Assembly (NCBI RefSeq): GCF_021530995.1
Contig: NZ_JADYTF010000004.1
Location: forward strand, 1-61,601
Reading direction: 5' to 3'
DNA: 61,601 nt
Origin: Bacteroides caecigallinarum
GTDB taxonomy: Bacteria; Bacteroidota; Bacteroidia; Bacteroidales; Bacteroidaceae
Under the pieces are notes generated by a model. That model was not told where the DNA came from and searched no databases. It was given only the letters and a program-made list of their open reading frames with translations. The translations under genes were made by a program, and so were the position numbers. Below, piece by piece: positions 11,223 through 20,230 of this stretch (within the stretch, counting starts at the first letter, position 1; each line of letters begins with the position of its first letter).

Positions 11223-12554
11223 TTTTTTTAGTACCGGTACTGTCAGAGGGAATGCCAGCAGAAAAGAACAGAAATCCGATACTGCCTGACACATCTCTAC
11301 TCCTTGCAAACCTAGTATTCTCGGAAGAATTATTATAAGAGGTATGAAGAAAAGTCCTTGGCGGGCCGACGAAAGGATGAGAGCTCTTCCAGGCACTCTT
11401 ATTGTCTGAAGCATCATGTTGCAGAGTATTACCCATGTGCCGATGGGTAGGGTTATAAGTTGCCAGCGAAGTGCTCTGGCTCCAATCTCTATTACCATAG
11501 GGTCGTCTTTGCGGAACCATGCCACTATTTCAGGGGCAAATATATACCCTATTACCGAACATACGGCAAGGAATATTACACCTGTCTTGACACAAAAGTA
11601 GAAACCTTCGCGTACACGCCTGTAGAGACCTGCACCATAATTGAATCCGCAAACAGGTTGGAACCCCTGGCCGAATCCTATTACAAACGAGTTTATAAAC
11701 ATACATATTCGTGTCACGATTGACATTCCTGCTATTGCGGCATCTCCATAGTTCCCTGCTGCTACGTTCAGCATGATGGTGGAGAGGCTTACCAGTCCCT
11801 GGCGGCTTAGCGACGGGATTCCACCGAATGTTATTTCTTTCAGATAATTGAATGATGGAGTGAAATTCCTGAACTTTATCTTGATGTTTGTTCCTTTGCT
11901 GTCCATGTACATCAGAACCATGAAACTGCATATCTGACTAATTACGGTGGAAAGTGCGGCTCCGGAAACACCCATGTCGAATACGAATATCAGCAGTGGG
12001 TCAAGTCCGATATTGATTACTGCACCTATTATTATGCCAATCATAGCGTAAACGGCATTTCCCTGAAAGCGCATCTGATTGTTGAGTACCAGCGATGAGG
12101 CCATGAAAGGCGCTCCCAGCAGAATTATTCCCAGATAGTTTTCCGCGTATGGCAGTATGGTTTCTGTGGAACCGAGCATCAGACATATCGGAGTAAGAAA
12201 GATATTTCCTATAATGGCTATCAGCAGTCCGAATGTGAATGCGTAGAAGAATCCTGTTGATGCCATCTTTTCAGCATTGTCATAGTCCTTTGCGCCAAGT
12301 TTTCGCGAAATGTAATTGCCGGAACCATGTCCGAAGAAGAAACCGAAGGCCTGTATTATCGCCATTACCGAGAATGATATTCCTACAGCTGCCGTCGACT
12401 GCGTATTGATTTGTCCTACGAAATATGTATCAGCCATTACATAGAATGATGTAACCAGCATACTTATTATGGTTGGTATAGCCAGTGAGGTTATCAGTCC
12501 CGGAATAGGCGCTGTGGTCATCATCTTATGTTTGTCTTGTGCTGTTGCTTTCAT
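11190..12554 (-). CDS. MATE-family multidrug efflux transporter
   Basis: A 454-residue inner-membrane protein with about 12 hydrophobic segments arranged as two repeated halves, as in the MATE (NorM/DinF) family. Recognisable parts are the early IPTIISMLVTSFYVMADTYFVG segment (shown here in part) and the FGQGFQPVCGFNYGA loop between the halves. It exports drugs or metabolites using an ion gradient; the substrate is not predictable. It is transcribed alone, towards the glycan operon, with its last 33 bases overlapping the 3' end of the Gfo/Idh/MocA gene on the other strand. Confidence 0.92.
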   Translation of the reverse strand: MKATAQDKHKMMTTAPIPGLITSLAIPTIISMLVTSFYVMADTYFVGQINTQSTAAVGISFSVMAIIQAFGFFFGHGSGNYISRKLGAKDYDNAEKMASTGFFYAFTFGLLIAIIGNIFLTPICLMLGSTETILPYAENYLGIILLGAPFMASSLVLNNQMRFQGNAVYAMIGIIIGAVINIGLDPLLIFVFDMGVSGAALSTVISQICSFMVLMYMDSKGTNIKIKFRNFTPSFNYLKEITFGGIPSLSRQGLVSLSTIMLNVAAGNYGDAAIAGMSIVTRICMFINSFVIGFGQGFQPVCGFNYGAGLYRRVREGFYFCVKTGVIFLAVCSVIGYIFAPEIVAWFRKDDPMVIEIGARALRWQLITLPIGTWVILCNMMLQTIRVPGRALILSSARQGLFFIPLIIILPRILGLQGVEMCQAVSDFCSFLLAFPLTVPVLKKLRKDNTSLRY

Positions 12555-12607
12555 AAAACTGTTTTTTTTTGCGGCAAGATTGTGCTTGTTTATTGTGAAT
12601 TATCTTA

Positions 12608-12615
12608 CAAAAATA
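12608..12615 (-). promoter_or_regulatory. -7 box of the MATE gene
   Basis: On the minus strand the bases read TATTTTTG, matching TAnnTTTG, about 54 bp before the MATE start codon. Confidence 0.5.
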
Positions 12616-12712
12616 GATGTTTTTTTTGTTTTTCTTCCTATTAATGAGCCATTTCGTCCATATTCATAAGATAAATTAATATACTATTAGTTCATTTTTC
12701 TTCATATTTGCG

Positions 12713-12720
12713 TATCTTTG
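12713..12720 (+). promoter_or_regulatory. -7 box of glyS
   Basis: TATCTTTG is an exact TAnnTTTG box 50 bp before the glyS ATG. The 12555-12770 gap holds this and the MATE promoter back to back. Confidence 0.7.
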
Positions 12721-12770
12721 TGCCCAATAGTAATTAAAACAATTAGAAAAATATAAAATAAGTTAGAACA

Positions 12771-14312
12771 ATGGCACAGGAAGACGTTTTCAAGAAATTG
12801 GTTTCTCACTGTAAAGAGTATGGTTTTGTATTCCCTTCAAGTGATATATATGATGGTCTGGGAGCTGTGTATGATTACGGCCAGATGGGTGTGGAACTGA
12901 AAAACAATATCAAGCAGTATTGGTGGCAGAGCATGGTGCTTCTGCACGAAAATATTGTAGGTATAGACTCTGCTATCTTTATGCATCCTACAATCTGGAA
13001 GGCTTCAGGACACGTTGATGCTTTCAATGACCCGTTGATCGATAACCGTGATTCAAAGAAGCGTTACCGTGCAGACGTTTTGATTGAAGAACAGATTGCA
13101 AAATACGAAGAAAAGATAAACAAGGAAGTAGCCAAGGCTGCAAAGAAATTCGGTGATGCTTTCGATGAAGCTCAGTTCCGCAGCACTAATCCTCGTGTTC
13201 TTGAACATCAGGCTAAGCTTGACGTTTTGCATGACCGTTATGCAAAGGCTATGAATGCTAACGATTTGAATGAACTGCGCCAGATTATCCTTGATGAAGA
13301 AATAGTATGTCCTATCTCTGGTACAAAGAACTGGACTGAAGTTCGTCAGTTCAACCTTATGTTTACTACTGAAATGGGTTCTACTGCCGATGGAGCAATG
13401 AAGGTATATCTTCGTCCTGAAACTGCTCAGGGTATCTTCGTAAACTATCTGAATGTACAGAAGACAGGCCGTATGAAAATACCTTTCGGTATCGCACAGA
13501 TAGGTAAGGCTTTCCGTAACGAAATCGTTGCACGTCAGTTCATCTTCCGTATGCGTGAGTTCGAACAGATGGAAATGCAGTTCTTCGTAAAACCGGGAAC
13601 AGAACTTGAATGGTTCAAGAAATGGAAAGAAACTCGTTTGAAATGGCATAAGGCTCTTGGATTCGGTGATGATCACTATCGTTATCATGACCATGAAAAA
13701 CTGGCTCACTATGCTAATGCTGCTACGGACATCGAATTCCTGATGCCTTTCGGTTTCAAGGAAGTTGAAGGTATCCACAGCCGTACTAACTTCGACTTGA
13801 GCCAGCATGAAAAATATTCAGGCAAGAGTATCAAATACTTCGATCCTGAAATCAATGAAAGCTACACTCCGTACGTTATCGAAACATCAATCGGTGTTGA
13901 CCGTATGTTCCTCAGCATCATGAGTGCTTCATACTGCGAAGAAAAACTTGAAAACGGTGAAACTCGTGTGGTTCTCAAGTTGCCTGCAGCATTGGCTCCA
14001 GTGAAACTTGCCATCATGCCGCTTGTTAAGAAAGACGGTCTGCCGGAGAAGGCACGCGAAATCATGAACGACCTTAAGTTCCACTTCAACTGCCAGTACG
14101 ACGAGAAAGACAGTATCGGTAAGCGTTACCGCCGTCAGGATGCAATCGGTACTCCATACTGTATCACTATCGACCATCAAACTTTGGAAGATAACTGCGT
14201 GACATTGCGTAACCGCGATACAATGCAGCAGGAACGTGTGGCTATTTCAGAACTTAACAATATCATCGCTGACAAAGTAAGTATTACTAGCTTGCTGAAA
14301 GCTATACAATAA
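12771..14312 (+). CDS. glyS: glycyl-tRNA synthetase (alpha2 type)
   Basis: Charges tRNA-Gly. The 513-residue length and single-chain form match the dimeric class II enzyme rather than the two-subunit GlyQ/GlyS of proteobacteria. Class II motif 2 is visible in GIAQIGKAFRNEI followed by RMREFEQMEMQFF, and motif 3 in IETSIGVDRMFLSIM. The C-terminal anticodon-binding domain begins near residue 408 (LAPVKLAIMPL). The start MAQEDVFKKLVSHCKEYGFVF is the usual one. It is followed 3 bp later by a lipoprotein gene, which probably shares its transcript. Confidence 0.97.
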   Translation: MAQEDVFKKLVSHCKEYGFVFPSSDIYDGLGAVYDYGQMGVELKNNIKQYWWQSMVLLHENIVGIDSAIFMHPTIWKASGHVDAFNDPLIDNRDSKKRYRADVLIEEQIAKYEEKINKEVAKAAKKFGDAFDEAQFRSTNPRVLEHQAKLDVLHDRYAKAMNANDLNELRQIILDEEIVCPISGTKNWTEVRQFNLMFTTEMGSTADGAMKVYLRPETAQGIFVNYLNVQKTGRMKIPFGIAQIGKAFRNEIVARQFIFRMREFEQMEMQFFVKPGTELEWFKKWKETRLKWHKALGFGDDHYRYHDHEKLAHYANAATDIEFLMPFGFKEVEGIHSRTNFDLSQHEKYSGKSIKYFDPEINESYTPYVIETSIGVDRMFLSIMSASYCEEKLENGETRVVLKLPAALAPVKLAIMPLVKKDGLPEKAREIMNDLKFHFNCQYDEKDSIGKRYRRQDAIGTPYCITIDHQTLEDNCVTLRNRDTMQQERVAISELNNIIADKVSITSLLKAIQ

Positions 14313-14315
14313 TTT

Positions 14316-14957
14316 ATGCTTATGAATAATAGAATATTTTGGCTTGTTATCATTCTTTCTGCATTTACAATTGGATTTTCCTCTTGTGCCAAGGATACAG
14401 AGGTGGTAGATCCATATGCTAACTGGAAGGAAAGAAATGAGCATTTTATTGATTCAATAGCAGACGTTGCTGATAACCCTCCTTCGGGCGAAATCTGGCG
14501 TAAGTATGAAAACTACAAGATAAAGTTTGATGATATCAATAATTCCTACAGATATCAGAACTATGATTATGTGTATGTAAAGTATGCCAAGGAGGAAGAT
14601 ATTTTTACAGGAAAAGAGCCGTTGATAAACTTTACAGATACTGTGTCTTTGGCATTTCAGGGATTCATAATGGACGGAACCCGTTTCGACGGTAACTATT
14701 ATGGCACTTTCGATAAGGAAGTTAATGATAACTTTACCAAGTATGATATCTCGAAGAATTATGTTGTAGGTTGGACCACAGCTTTGATGCACATGAAGCC
14801 TGACATGTCTGACAAGGCTACTGTTTATGTTCCATATCAGATGGGATATGATGATGAAAATAGAAGTGAAGTGCTCAGAGCATATTCTGCTTTAATATTC
14901 GAAATGTATATAGATGAAGTTATTCATCCATACAGTACCAGTAATTCGGATAACTGA
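14316..14957 (+). CDS. FKBP-like (DUF4827-type) lipoprotein
   Basis: A 213-residue lipoprotein with an SpII signal (FTIGFSSCAKD). The middle and C-terminal parts resemble FKBP-type peptidyl-prolyl isomerases: FTDTVSLAFQGFIMDGTRFD, VVGWTTALMHMKPDMSDKATVYVPYQMGYD and a last strand LIFEMYIDEV. These features predict an envelope folding catalyst or an FKBP fold without activity. The ATG at 14316 and the one at 14322 are both possible; neither has a clear ribosome site. It starts 3 bp after glyS and ends before a strong terminator, so the two genes form one unit. Confidence 0.75.
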   Translation: MLMNNRIFWLVIILSAFTIGFSSCAKDTEVVDPYANWKERNEHFIDSIADVADNPPSGEIWRKYENYKIKFDDINNSYRYQNYDYVYVKYAKEEDIFTGKEPLINFTDTVSLAFQGFIMDGTRFDGNYYGTFDKEVNDNFTKYDISKNYVVGWTTALMHMKPDMSDKATVYVPYQMGYDDENRSEVLRAYSALIFEMYIDEVIHPYSTSNSDN

Positions 14958-14977
14958 AATTATTGACCGGTGAATAC

Positions 14978-15020
14978 AAAAAGCATCCTTAATGGTTATT
15001 ACTGTTCTGGATGCTTTTTT
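14978..15020 (+). terminator. intrinsic terminator after glyS operon
   Basis: Stem AAAAAGCATCC (14978-14988) pairs with GGATGCTTTTT (15009-15019), ending in a run of T. Confidence 0.88.
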
Positions 15021-15079
15021 GTTATATTCTGATAACTGATAACTAACAACTAATATCTAAAAACTAAAAACAATATAAG

Positions 15080-16003
15080 ATGCCTTTAAATTTACCCGAT
15101 AAGCTTCCTGCTATTGATATCCTGAAGGAAGAAAACATATTCGTTATAGACAGTTCAAGGGCTACATCGCAGGATATACGTCCGCTTAAGATTGTAATCC
15201 TCAATCTTATGCCTCTGAAGATTACTACTGAGACAGACCTCATACGTCTTCTGTCGAACTCACCACTGCAGATAGAGGTGAGCTTTATGAAGATTAAAAG
15301 CCACACATCGAAGAATACTCCGATAGAACACATGAAGGCTTTCTACCGCGATTTCGATGATATGCGCGAAGAGAAGTTCGACGGTATGATTATCACAGGA
15401 GCACCGGTTGAGCATCTTGATTTCGAGGATGTGAATTATTGGGACGAGATTCAGGAGATATTCAACTGGACGCGCACTCATGTAACATCGACCTTCTATA
15501 TCTGCTGGGCTGCTCAGGCCGGACTGTATCATCATTACGGCATCCCTAAATATGCTCTTGACAAGAAGATGTTCGGTATATTCGAACATCACATCTGCGA
15601 AGGGTTCAACCAATTGCCTATATTCCGCGGATTTGATGACGAGTTCTTCGTGCCTCACAGCCGTCATACAGAGGTGCGCCGTGAAGATATAGAGAAATGT
15701 CCGGAGCTGTCAATCATTTCCGAATCTGAAGATTCGGGAGTACATATAGTGATGGCACGTGGCGGTCGCGAATTCTACGTGACAGGCCATTCGGAATATT
15801 CACCTCTTACACTTGATGGAGAATACCGCCGCGACCTTGGAAAAGGTCTGCCTATCGACATGCCTAAGAACTATTATCGCGACAATGACCCAGACAAGGG
15901 ACCGGTGGTGAGATGGCGCAGCACTGCAAACCTGCTTTTCTCCAACTGGCTCAACTACTATGTATATCAGGAAACTCCATACGATATTAATCAGATTAAA
16001 TAA
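15080..16003 (+). CDS. metA: homoserine O-acetyltransferase (MetA family)
   Basis: First committed step of methionine synthesis: acylation of homoserine. The 307-residue protein has the MetA glutamine-amidotransferase-like fold with nucleophile Cys142 (ICWAAQAGLYH), His237 and Glu239 (VTGHSEY). Residue 111 is Glu (GAPVEHLDF). In this family Glu at 111 goes with acetyl-CoA and Gly with succinyl-CoA, so acetyl transfer is predicted in spite of the usual 'succinyltransferase' name. The stop codon overlaps the start of the U32 gene by one base (TAATG). The leader contains short A/T-rich repeats (ACTGATAACTAACAACTAA) but no recognisable SAM riboswitch. Confidence 0.93.
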   Translation: MPLNLPDKLPAIDILKEENIFVIDSSRATSQDIRPLKIVILNLMPLKITTETDLIRLLSNSPLQIEVSFMKIKSHTSKNTPIEHMKAFYRDFDDMREEKFDGMIITGAPVEHLDFEDVNYWDEIQEIFNWTRTHVTSTFYICWAAQAGLYHHYGIPKYALDKKMFGIFEHHICEGFNQLPIFRGFDDEFFVPHSRHTEVRREDIEKCPELSIISESEDSGVHIVMARGGREFYVTGHSEYSPLTLDGEYRRDLGKGLPIDMPKNYYRDNDPDKGPVVRWRSTANLLFSNWLNYYVYQETPYDINQIK

Positions 16004-17841
16004 TGATAAAACAACGTCCTATAGAACTTCTTGCTCCTGCAAAGAATCTTGAATGCGGAATCGAGGCCATCAATCATGGTGCCGATGCAGTCTATATCGG
16101 TGCACCACGTTTCGGGGCACGTGCCGCTGCTGGCAATTCCATAGAAGACATCAAGGCTTTGGTGGAGCATGCACATCTGTATAACGCACGTATATATGTC
16201 ACAGTAAATACAATCCTGCATGATGAGGAACTTCCGGAAACGGAGAAAATGATATGGGAATTGTATCGTGCCGGTGTAGATGCCCTGATCATACAGGATA
16301 TGGGTATCACGCGCCTTAACCTTCCGCCTATAGCACTGCATGCCAGTACGCAGATGGATAACCGTGCACCGGAGAAAGTGAAGTTCCTTTCGGATATAGG
16401 TTTCCGTCAGGTGGTTCTGGCACGTGAACTCTCGCTTGATGAAATAAAGAAGATACACGATACATGTCCTGAAACACTTCTTGAAGTGTTCATTCATGGT
16501 GCCTTGTGTGTAAGCTACAGCGGACAGTGCTACGTTAGTCAGGCTTGCTACGGCCGCAGTGCCAACCGTGGAGAGTGTGCACAGTTCTGCCGTCTGGCTT
16601 TCGATCTGGTGGATTCCAACGGAAAGACTATAGAACAGAACAAGCATCTCCTCTCGCTCAAGGATATGAACCAGAGCGACAATCTTGAAGCATTGCTTGA
16701 TGCCGGAGCCACATCTTTGAAGATTGAGGGCCGGTTGAAGGATGTGTCGTATGTGAAGAATGTCACTGCATACTATCGTCAGAAACTGGATTCGATATTC
16801 AAGTACCGTAAGGAGTACGTGAGGGCATCGTCCGGTACTGTGAAGACTACCTTCACTCCGCAGCTTGACAAGAGTTTCAGTCGCGGATTTACCGATTATT
16901 TCCTCCGCGGACGAAATCCGGGAATATTCTCATTCAGCACCCCTAAATCATTGGGTGAGGAGGTAGGTACAGTTAAGGAAATCAGAGGGAATTACTTTAC
17001 AGTGGCAGGTGTGAAATCTTTCAACAATGGCGACGGACTTTGCTATATCGACGATAACGGCCGTCTACAGGGATTCAGGGTGAACCGTGTGGAGAACAAC
17101 AAGCTTTTCCCTCAGGATATGCCAAGACTGAAGCCAAAGACACGCCTTTACCGTAATTTCGACCAGGAATTTGAGAAACTGATGCAGAAAAAGTCTGCAG
17201 AAAGGAAGATGGCAGTTGATATCTGTCTGACAGAAAACAATTTCGGATTTACATTGAGTCTTACAGATGAGGACGACAATAGCGTTTTTCTCACACTGCA
17301 GCGTGCTAAAGAACCGGCACGTACACCACAGTCAGATAATCTGAGAAATCAGTTAAGTAAATTGGGTAACACTCCGTTTGAGGCTAAGGATATAAAAATA
17401 GATTTGTCCGACAACTGGTTTATACCTTCATCAGAGCTTTCCGAACTCAGACGTAATGCAGTGAAGAAACTTCTTGAAGTGCGCAGGATTAACTATCGTA
17501 GAGAAGTGTTCCGTATGAAGGAAACAAAGACTAAGTTCCCTGTAAGTACATTGACTTATCTCGGCAATGTGATGAATAGCTCTGCTGCAGAATTTTACAA
17601 GAACCATGGAGTGTTGAGAGTAATGCCAGCCTTTGAGAAGGAACAACCTCAGGATGCCGTTCTGATGTTCTGTAAGCATTGTATACGCTACAGTATGGGT
17701 TGGTGTCCGGTGCACCACAAGGTGCACTCGCCGTTCCGCGAGCCTTATTTTCTTGTAAGTTCCGATGGCAGACGCTTTCGTCTGGAGTTTGACTGTAAGA
17801 AGTGTCAGATGAAAGTTCTGGCAGATAATCTAGAACAGTAA
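16003..17841 (+). CDS. U32-family (RlhA-like) RNA hydroxylation protein
   Basis: A 612-residue member of peptidase family U32; members studied in detail hydroxylate RNA rather than cut proteins. The family signature is present as FIHGALCVSYSGQCYVSQ, followed by CYGRSANRGECAQFC, giving the cysteine set thought to bind a metal cluster. Two more clusters at the C-terminus (CKHCIRYSMGWCPVH and CKKCQMK) add probable iron- or zinc-binding sites. The length fits the RlhA (23S rRNA C2501) branch better than the shorter TrhP (tRNA U34) branch, but this is not certain. It overlaps metA by one base and is probably cotranscribed. Confidence 0.88.
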   Translation: MIKQRPIELLAPAKNLECGIEAINHGADAVYIGAPRFGARAAAGNSIEDIKALVEHAHLYNARIYVTVNTILHDEELPETEKMIWELYRAGVDALIIQDMGITRLNLPPIALHASTQMDNRAPEKVKFLSDIGFRQVVLARELSLDEIKKIHDTCPETLLEVFIHGALCVSYSGQCYVSQACYGRSANRGECAQFCRLAFDLVDSNGKTIEQNKHLLSLKDMNQSDNLEALLDAGATSLKIEGRLKDVSYVKNVTAYYRQKLDSIFKYRKEYVRASSGTVKTTFTPQLDKSFSRGFTDYFLRGRNPGIFSFSTPKSLGEEVGTVKEIRGNYFTVAGVKSFNNGDGLCYIDDNGRLQGFRVNRVENNKLFPQDMPRLKPKTRLYRNFDQEFEKLMQKKSAERKMAVDICLTENNFGFTLSLTDEDDNSVFLTLQRAKEPARTPQSDNLRNQLSKLGNTPFEAKDIKIDLSDNWFIPSSELSELRRNAVKKLLEVRRINYRREVFRMKETKTKFPVSTLTYLGNVMNSSAAEFYKNHGVLRVMPAFEKEQPQDAVLMFCKHCIRYSMGWCPVHHKVHSPFREPYFLVSSDGRRFRLEFDCKKCQMKVLADNLEQ

Positions 17842-17884
17842 TGTATCCGCAATCTGTATTGGAACATGGATCTTCCGGTACAGA

Positions 17885-17926
17885 TTGTTAAACACCTATT
17901 AAACAGCGTTTAAATACAGTTTAAAA
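17885..17926. repeat. four TTAAA units at exact 11-bp spacing
   Basis: TTAAA starts at 17888, 17899, 17910 and 17921. The flanking bases are also alike (GTTAAACA, ATTAAACA, GTTTAAATA, GTTTAAAAT). Eleven-bp direct repeats are the usual layout of OmpR/PhoB-type regulator sites. The array is about 100-140 bp before the -7 box at 18024. A related array with the same phase lies at 35780-35807. Confidence 0.6.
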
Positions 17927-18023
17927 TACTATACTTTCGACTGTTGGACGATAAAAACGGATAGTTTATCCATAATTTTATATAAAACTGGCGGAAATGT
18001 TCTGTTTAGAAAAAAAAACTTTC

Positions 18024-18031
18024 TACTTTTG
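18024..18031 (+). promoter_or_regulatory. -7 box of the DUF6242-like lipoprotein gene
   Basis: TACTTTTG fits TAnnTTTG and lies 28 bp before the ATG at 18060. Confidence 0.65.
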
Positions 18032-18059
18032 CAACTTGTAACATAGAAATCATTTGCAA

Positions 18060-19466
18060 ATGAAATTAAGAATATTACCTGCTTTAGTTGCCGGCATAAT
18101 GACGGCTACATTTTTTTTGTCTTCGTGTCTGGGAAATGATTACGAAGAGATTGAGTATCCTTCTACATCGAGTATCACATCTTTTTCTATTGGTACTCTG
18201 CACCAGACATTCTACGTTGAAAGCTCAAAAGGGGAGGATAGCGTATACACAGATACAATTAGTTATGCAGATGTTGTTTTCACTATAGATCAGATTAACA
18301 GAAAAATATACAACAAGGATTCATTGCCTAAAGATGTTGATGTGACAAAAGCTCTAGCAAGTATTGCTGCAGACTATCCAGTCGTCTATTACGAGAAAAA
18401 CGGAAAAGATACAATATGGACAGAAACTGATTCTATTGATTTCTCAAAACCGGTAATATTCAAAGTCATGACTTACAGCTCTGTATTAAATGACTTTAAG
18501 GCCGGATATCCATATGAGGTACACGTGAATGTACATAAATTAAACCCAGACTCATTGGTATGGAAACATTTTGGAAACAAAAAATTTGCAAATTCTACTG
18601 TCTTTGCAAAACAGAAAGCTGTCTATGCAAATGAATATATATATGTATTCGGAGAAACAGAAGATGGTGAAGCAAAAGTCAATAAGGCCTCGGTGGTAAG
18701 AGGCGGAATGACCGATTGGGAGGAAACAGATCTTCCGGCTGGTGTGAATATATATTCTGCTATGGCATTTAATGATGAAATTTGTTTTGTTGCTAATGGT
18801 GAACTCTACACATTGGGAAGTCAAGTAACAAAGATTGGTAATGCTGAAGGACTCACTAATCTTATTTCTGTAAACAATGGCACACTTTTAGCTTATAAAG
18901 GAATTGAAAACAAGGTCGTGGCAATTGACTCTGAAGGTAACGAATTGTCGGAAGATTATAGTAGCCTTTTCGTAGATGGGTATGATTTGAACGGACGTTT
19001 GTCTGCATTGTCAATGCCTTCTTCGCACAATAATGATATGTGGAGAACTATCGTTATGACCAACAATAAGGGAACGTCAGATGCTGATTCTGCCGCTGTC
19101 GTGTTTAGCTATATCTCAGGCGATAGAGAATGGGTGAAATTCCAGTCAAACAATCCTACTACATGCCCTAATATGGGAAATATATCAATGATAAAATACG
19201 ATGGCAAGGTTTATGCTTTCGGCGAGTATTTCGATGATTTCTATTCTTCAAAGGATAATGGTTTGAATTGGAGTAAAGAAACAGGTTATATGGTTTTCCC
19301 TACTGAATACAAGAATGGCATTGACAAACTTATTACTTACCGTGGAAATGGCAGCTATTCTGCTGCAGTCGAGGATAATGGAAATAAGGGATCTTTCATT
19401 TGGTTTATATGGGAAGATGGTAGTGCTACAAGAGCTGTACTGAACAGATTAATGCCTAAAGAATAA
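18060..19466 (+). CDS. DUF6242-like surface lipoprotein
   Basis: A 468-residue lipoprotein (signal [12 protein letters not shown], lipidated Cys23) of a family seen in Bacteroidales, here compared with DUF6242. Residues about 30-165 form an N-terminal strand-rich domain. The rest has repeated blocks such as [31 protein letters not shown] and [11 protein letters not shown], which look like a Kelch- or sialidase-type propeller. No catalytic motif is recognised and no function is assigned. The upstream TTG at 18054 is in frame, but the ATG at 18060 gives a normal signal peptide and is preferred. The 11-bp-phased array upstream suggests dedicated regulation. Confidence 0.7.
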   Translation: MKLRILPALVAGIMTATFFLSSCLGNDYEEIEYPSTSSITSFSIGTLHQTFYVESSKGEDSVYTDTISYADVVFTIDQINRKIYNKDSLPKDVDVTKALASIAADYPVVYYEKNGKDTIWTETDSIDFSKPVIFKVMTYSSVLNDFKAGYPYEVHVNVHKLNPDSLVWKHFGNKKFANSTVFAKQKAVYANEYIYVFGETEDGEAKVNKASVVRGGMTDWEETDLPAGVNIYSAMAFNDEICFVANGELYTLGSQVTKIGNAEGLTNLISVNNGTLLAYKGIENKVVAIDSEGNELSEDYSSLFVDGYDLNGRLSALSMPSSHNNDMWRTIVMTNNKGTSDADSAAVVFSYISGDREWVKFQSNNPTTCPNMGNISMIKYDGKVYAFGEYFDDFYSSKDNGLNWSKETGYMVFPTEYKNGIDKLITYRGNGSYSAAVEDNGNKGSFIWFIWEDGSATRAVLNRLMPKE

Positions 19467-19489
19467 TCATTTATACTGAAAACAAGAAA

Positions 19490-20221
19490 ATGCTATATAT
19501 AGAAAAAATAGATAAGACTAGAATTCCGGCACACATAGCTATAATTATGGACGGAAACGGTAGATGGGCCAAGGAGAGAGGGCATGTGCGTACTTTTGGG
19601 CATCAGGCCGGCGCTGAGACCGTACATATAATAGCTGAAGAATCGGCTAGGCTAGGTGTGAAATTTCTGACATTATATACATTCTCCACTGAAAACTGGA
19701 ACAGACCGGCTGATGAGGTCGCTGCTCTGATGAGTCTTCTAATGGATTCTATAGAGGAAGAAACATTTATGAAGAACAATATAAGTTTCAGAATAATAGG
19801 TGATACTTCCAGACTTCCCAAAGACGTTCTGGCTCGTTTGAACAAATGTATAGAAAATACATCGCGTAATACAGGTATGTGTCTGACACTGGCATTGAGC
19901 TATTCTTCAAAATGGGAAATTACAGATGCTATGAAGCAGATTGCCGATAAAGTGAAACGTGGAGAGCTGTCTGCTGACGAAATAACTGACAAAACTATCG
20001 ACAGCCATTTGGCTACAAACTATATGCCTGATCCTGAACTGCTCATCAGAACAGGAGGCGAAATAAGATTGAGCAACTACCTACTTTGGCAGTGTGCTTA
20101 CTCTGAACTGTATTTTTGCGACACTTATTGGCCGGACTTCAAGGAAGAGGAATTGTGTAAGGCTATTTGTGACTATCAGGGAAGAGAACGCCGATTTGGA
20201 AAAACTAGTGAACAATTATAA
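19490..20221 (+). CDS. uppS: undecaprenyl diphosphate synthase
   Basis: Makes the C55 lipid carrier for peptidoglycan and surface polysaccharide by adding cis-isoprene units to farnesyl diphosphate. The 243-residue protein has the signature [13 protein letters not shown] with catalytic Asp21, the substrate loop FSTENWNRP and the C-terminal block [22 protein letters not shown]. It lies 23 bp after the lipoprotein gene and 9 bp before bamA, the conserved Bacteroidales order. Confidence 0.97.
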   Translation: MLYIEKIDKTRIPAHIAIIMDGNGRWAKERGHVRTFGHQAGAETVHIIAEESARLGVKFLTLYTFSTENWNRPADEVAALMSLLMDSIEEETFMKNNISFRIIGDTSRLPKDVLARLNKCIENTSRNTGMCLTLALSYSSKWEITDAMKQIADKVKRGELSADEITDKTIDSHLATNYMPDPELLIRTGGEIRLSNYLLWQCAYSELYFCDTYWPDFKEEELCKAICDYQGRERRFGKTSEQL

Positions 20222-20230
20222 TATTAAGCA

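Noticed and set aside
14958-15079. SAM or other riboswitch upstream of metA
   Set aside because: Apart from the glyS-operon terminator only short A/T-rich repeats are present; no conserved aptamer core was seen.
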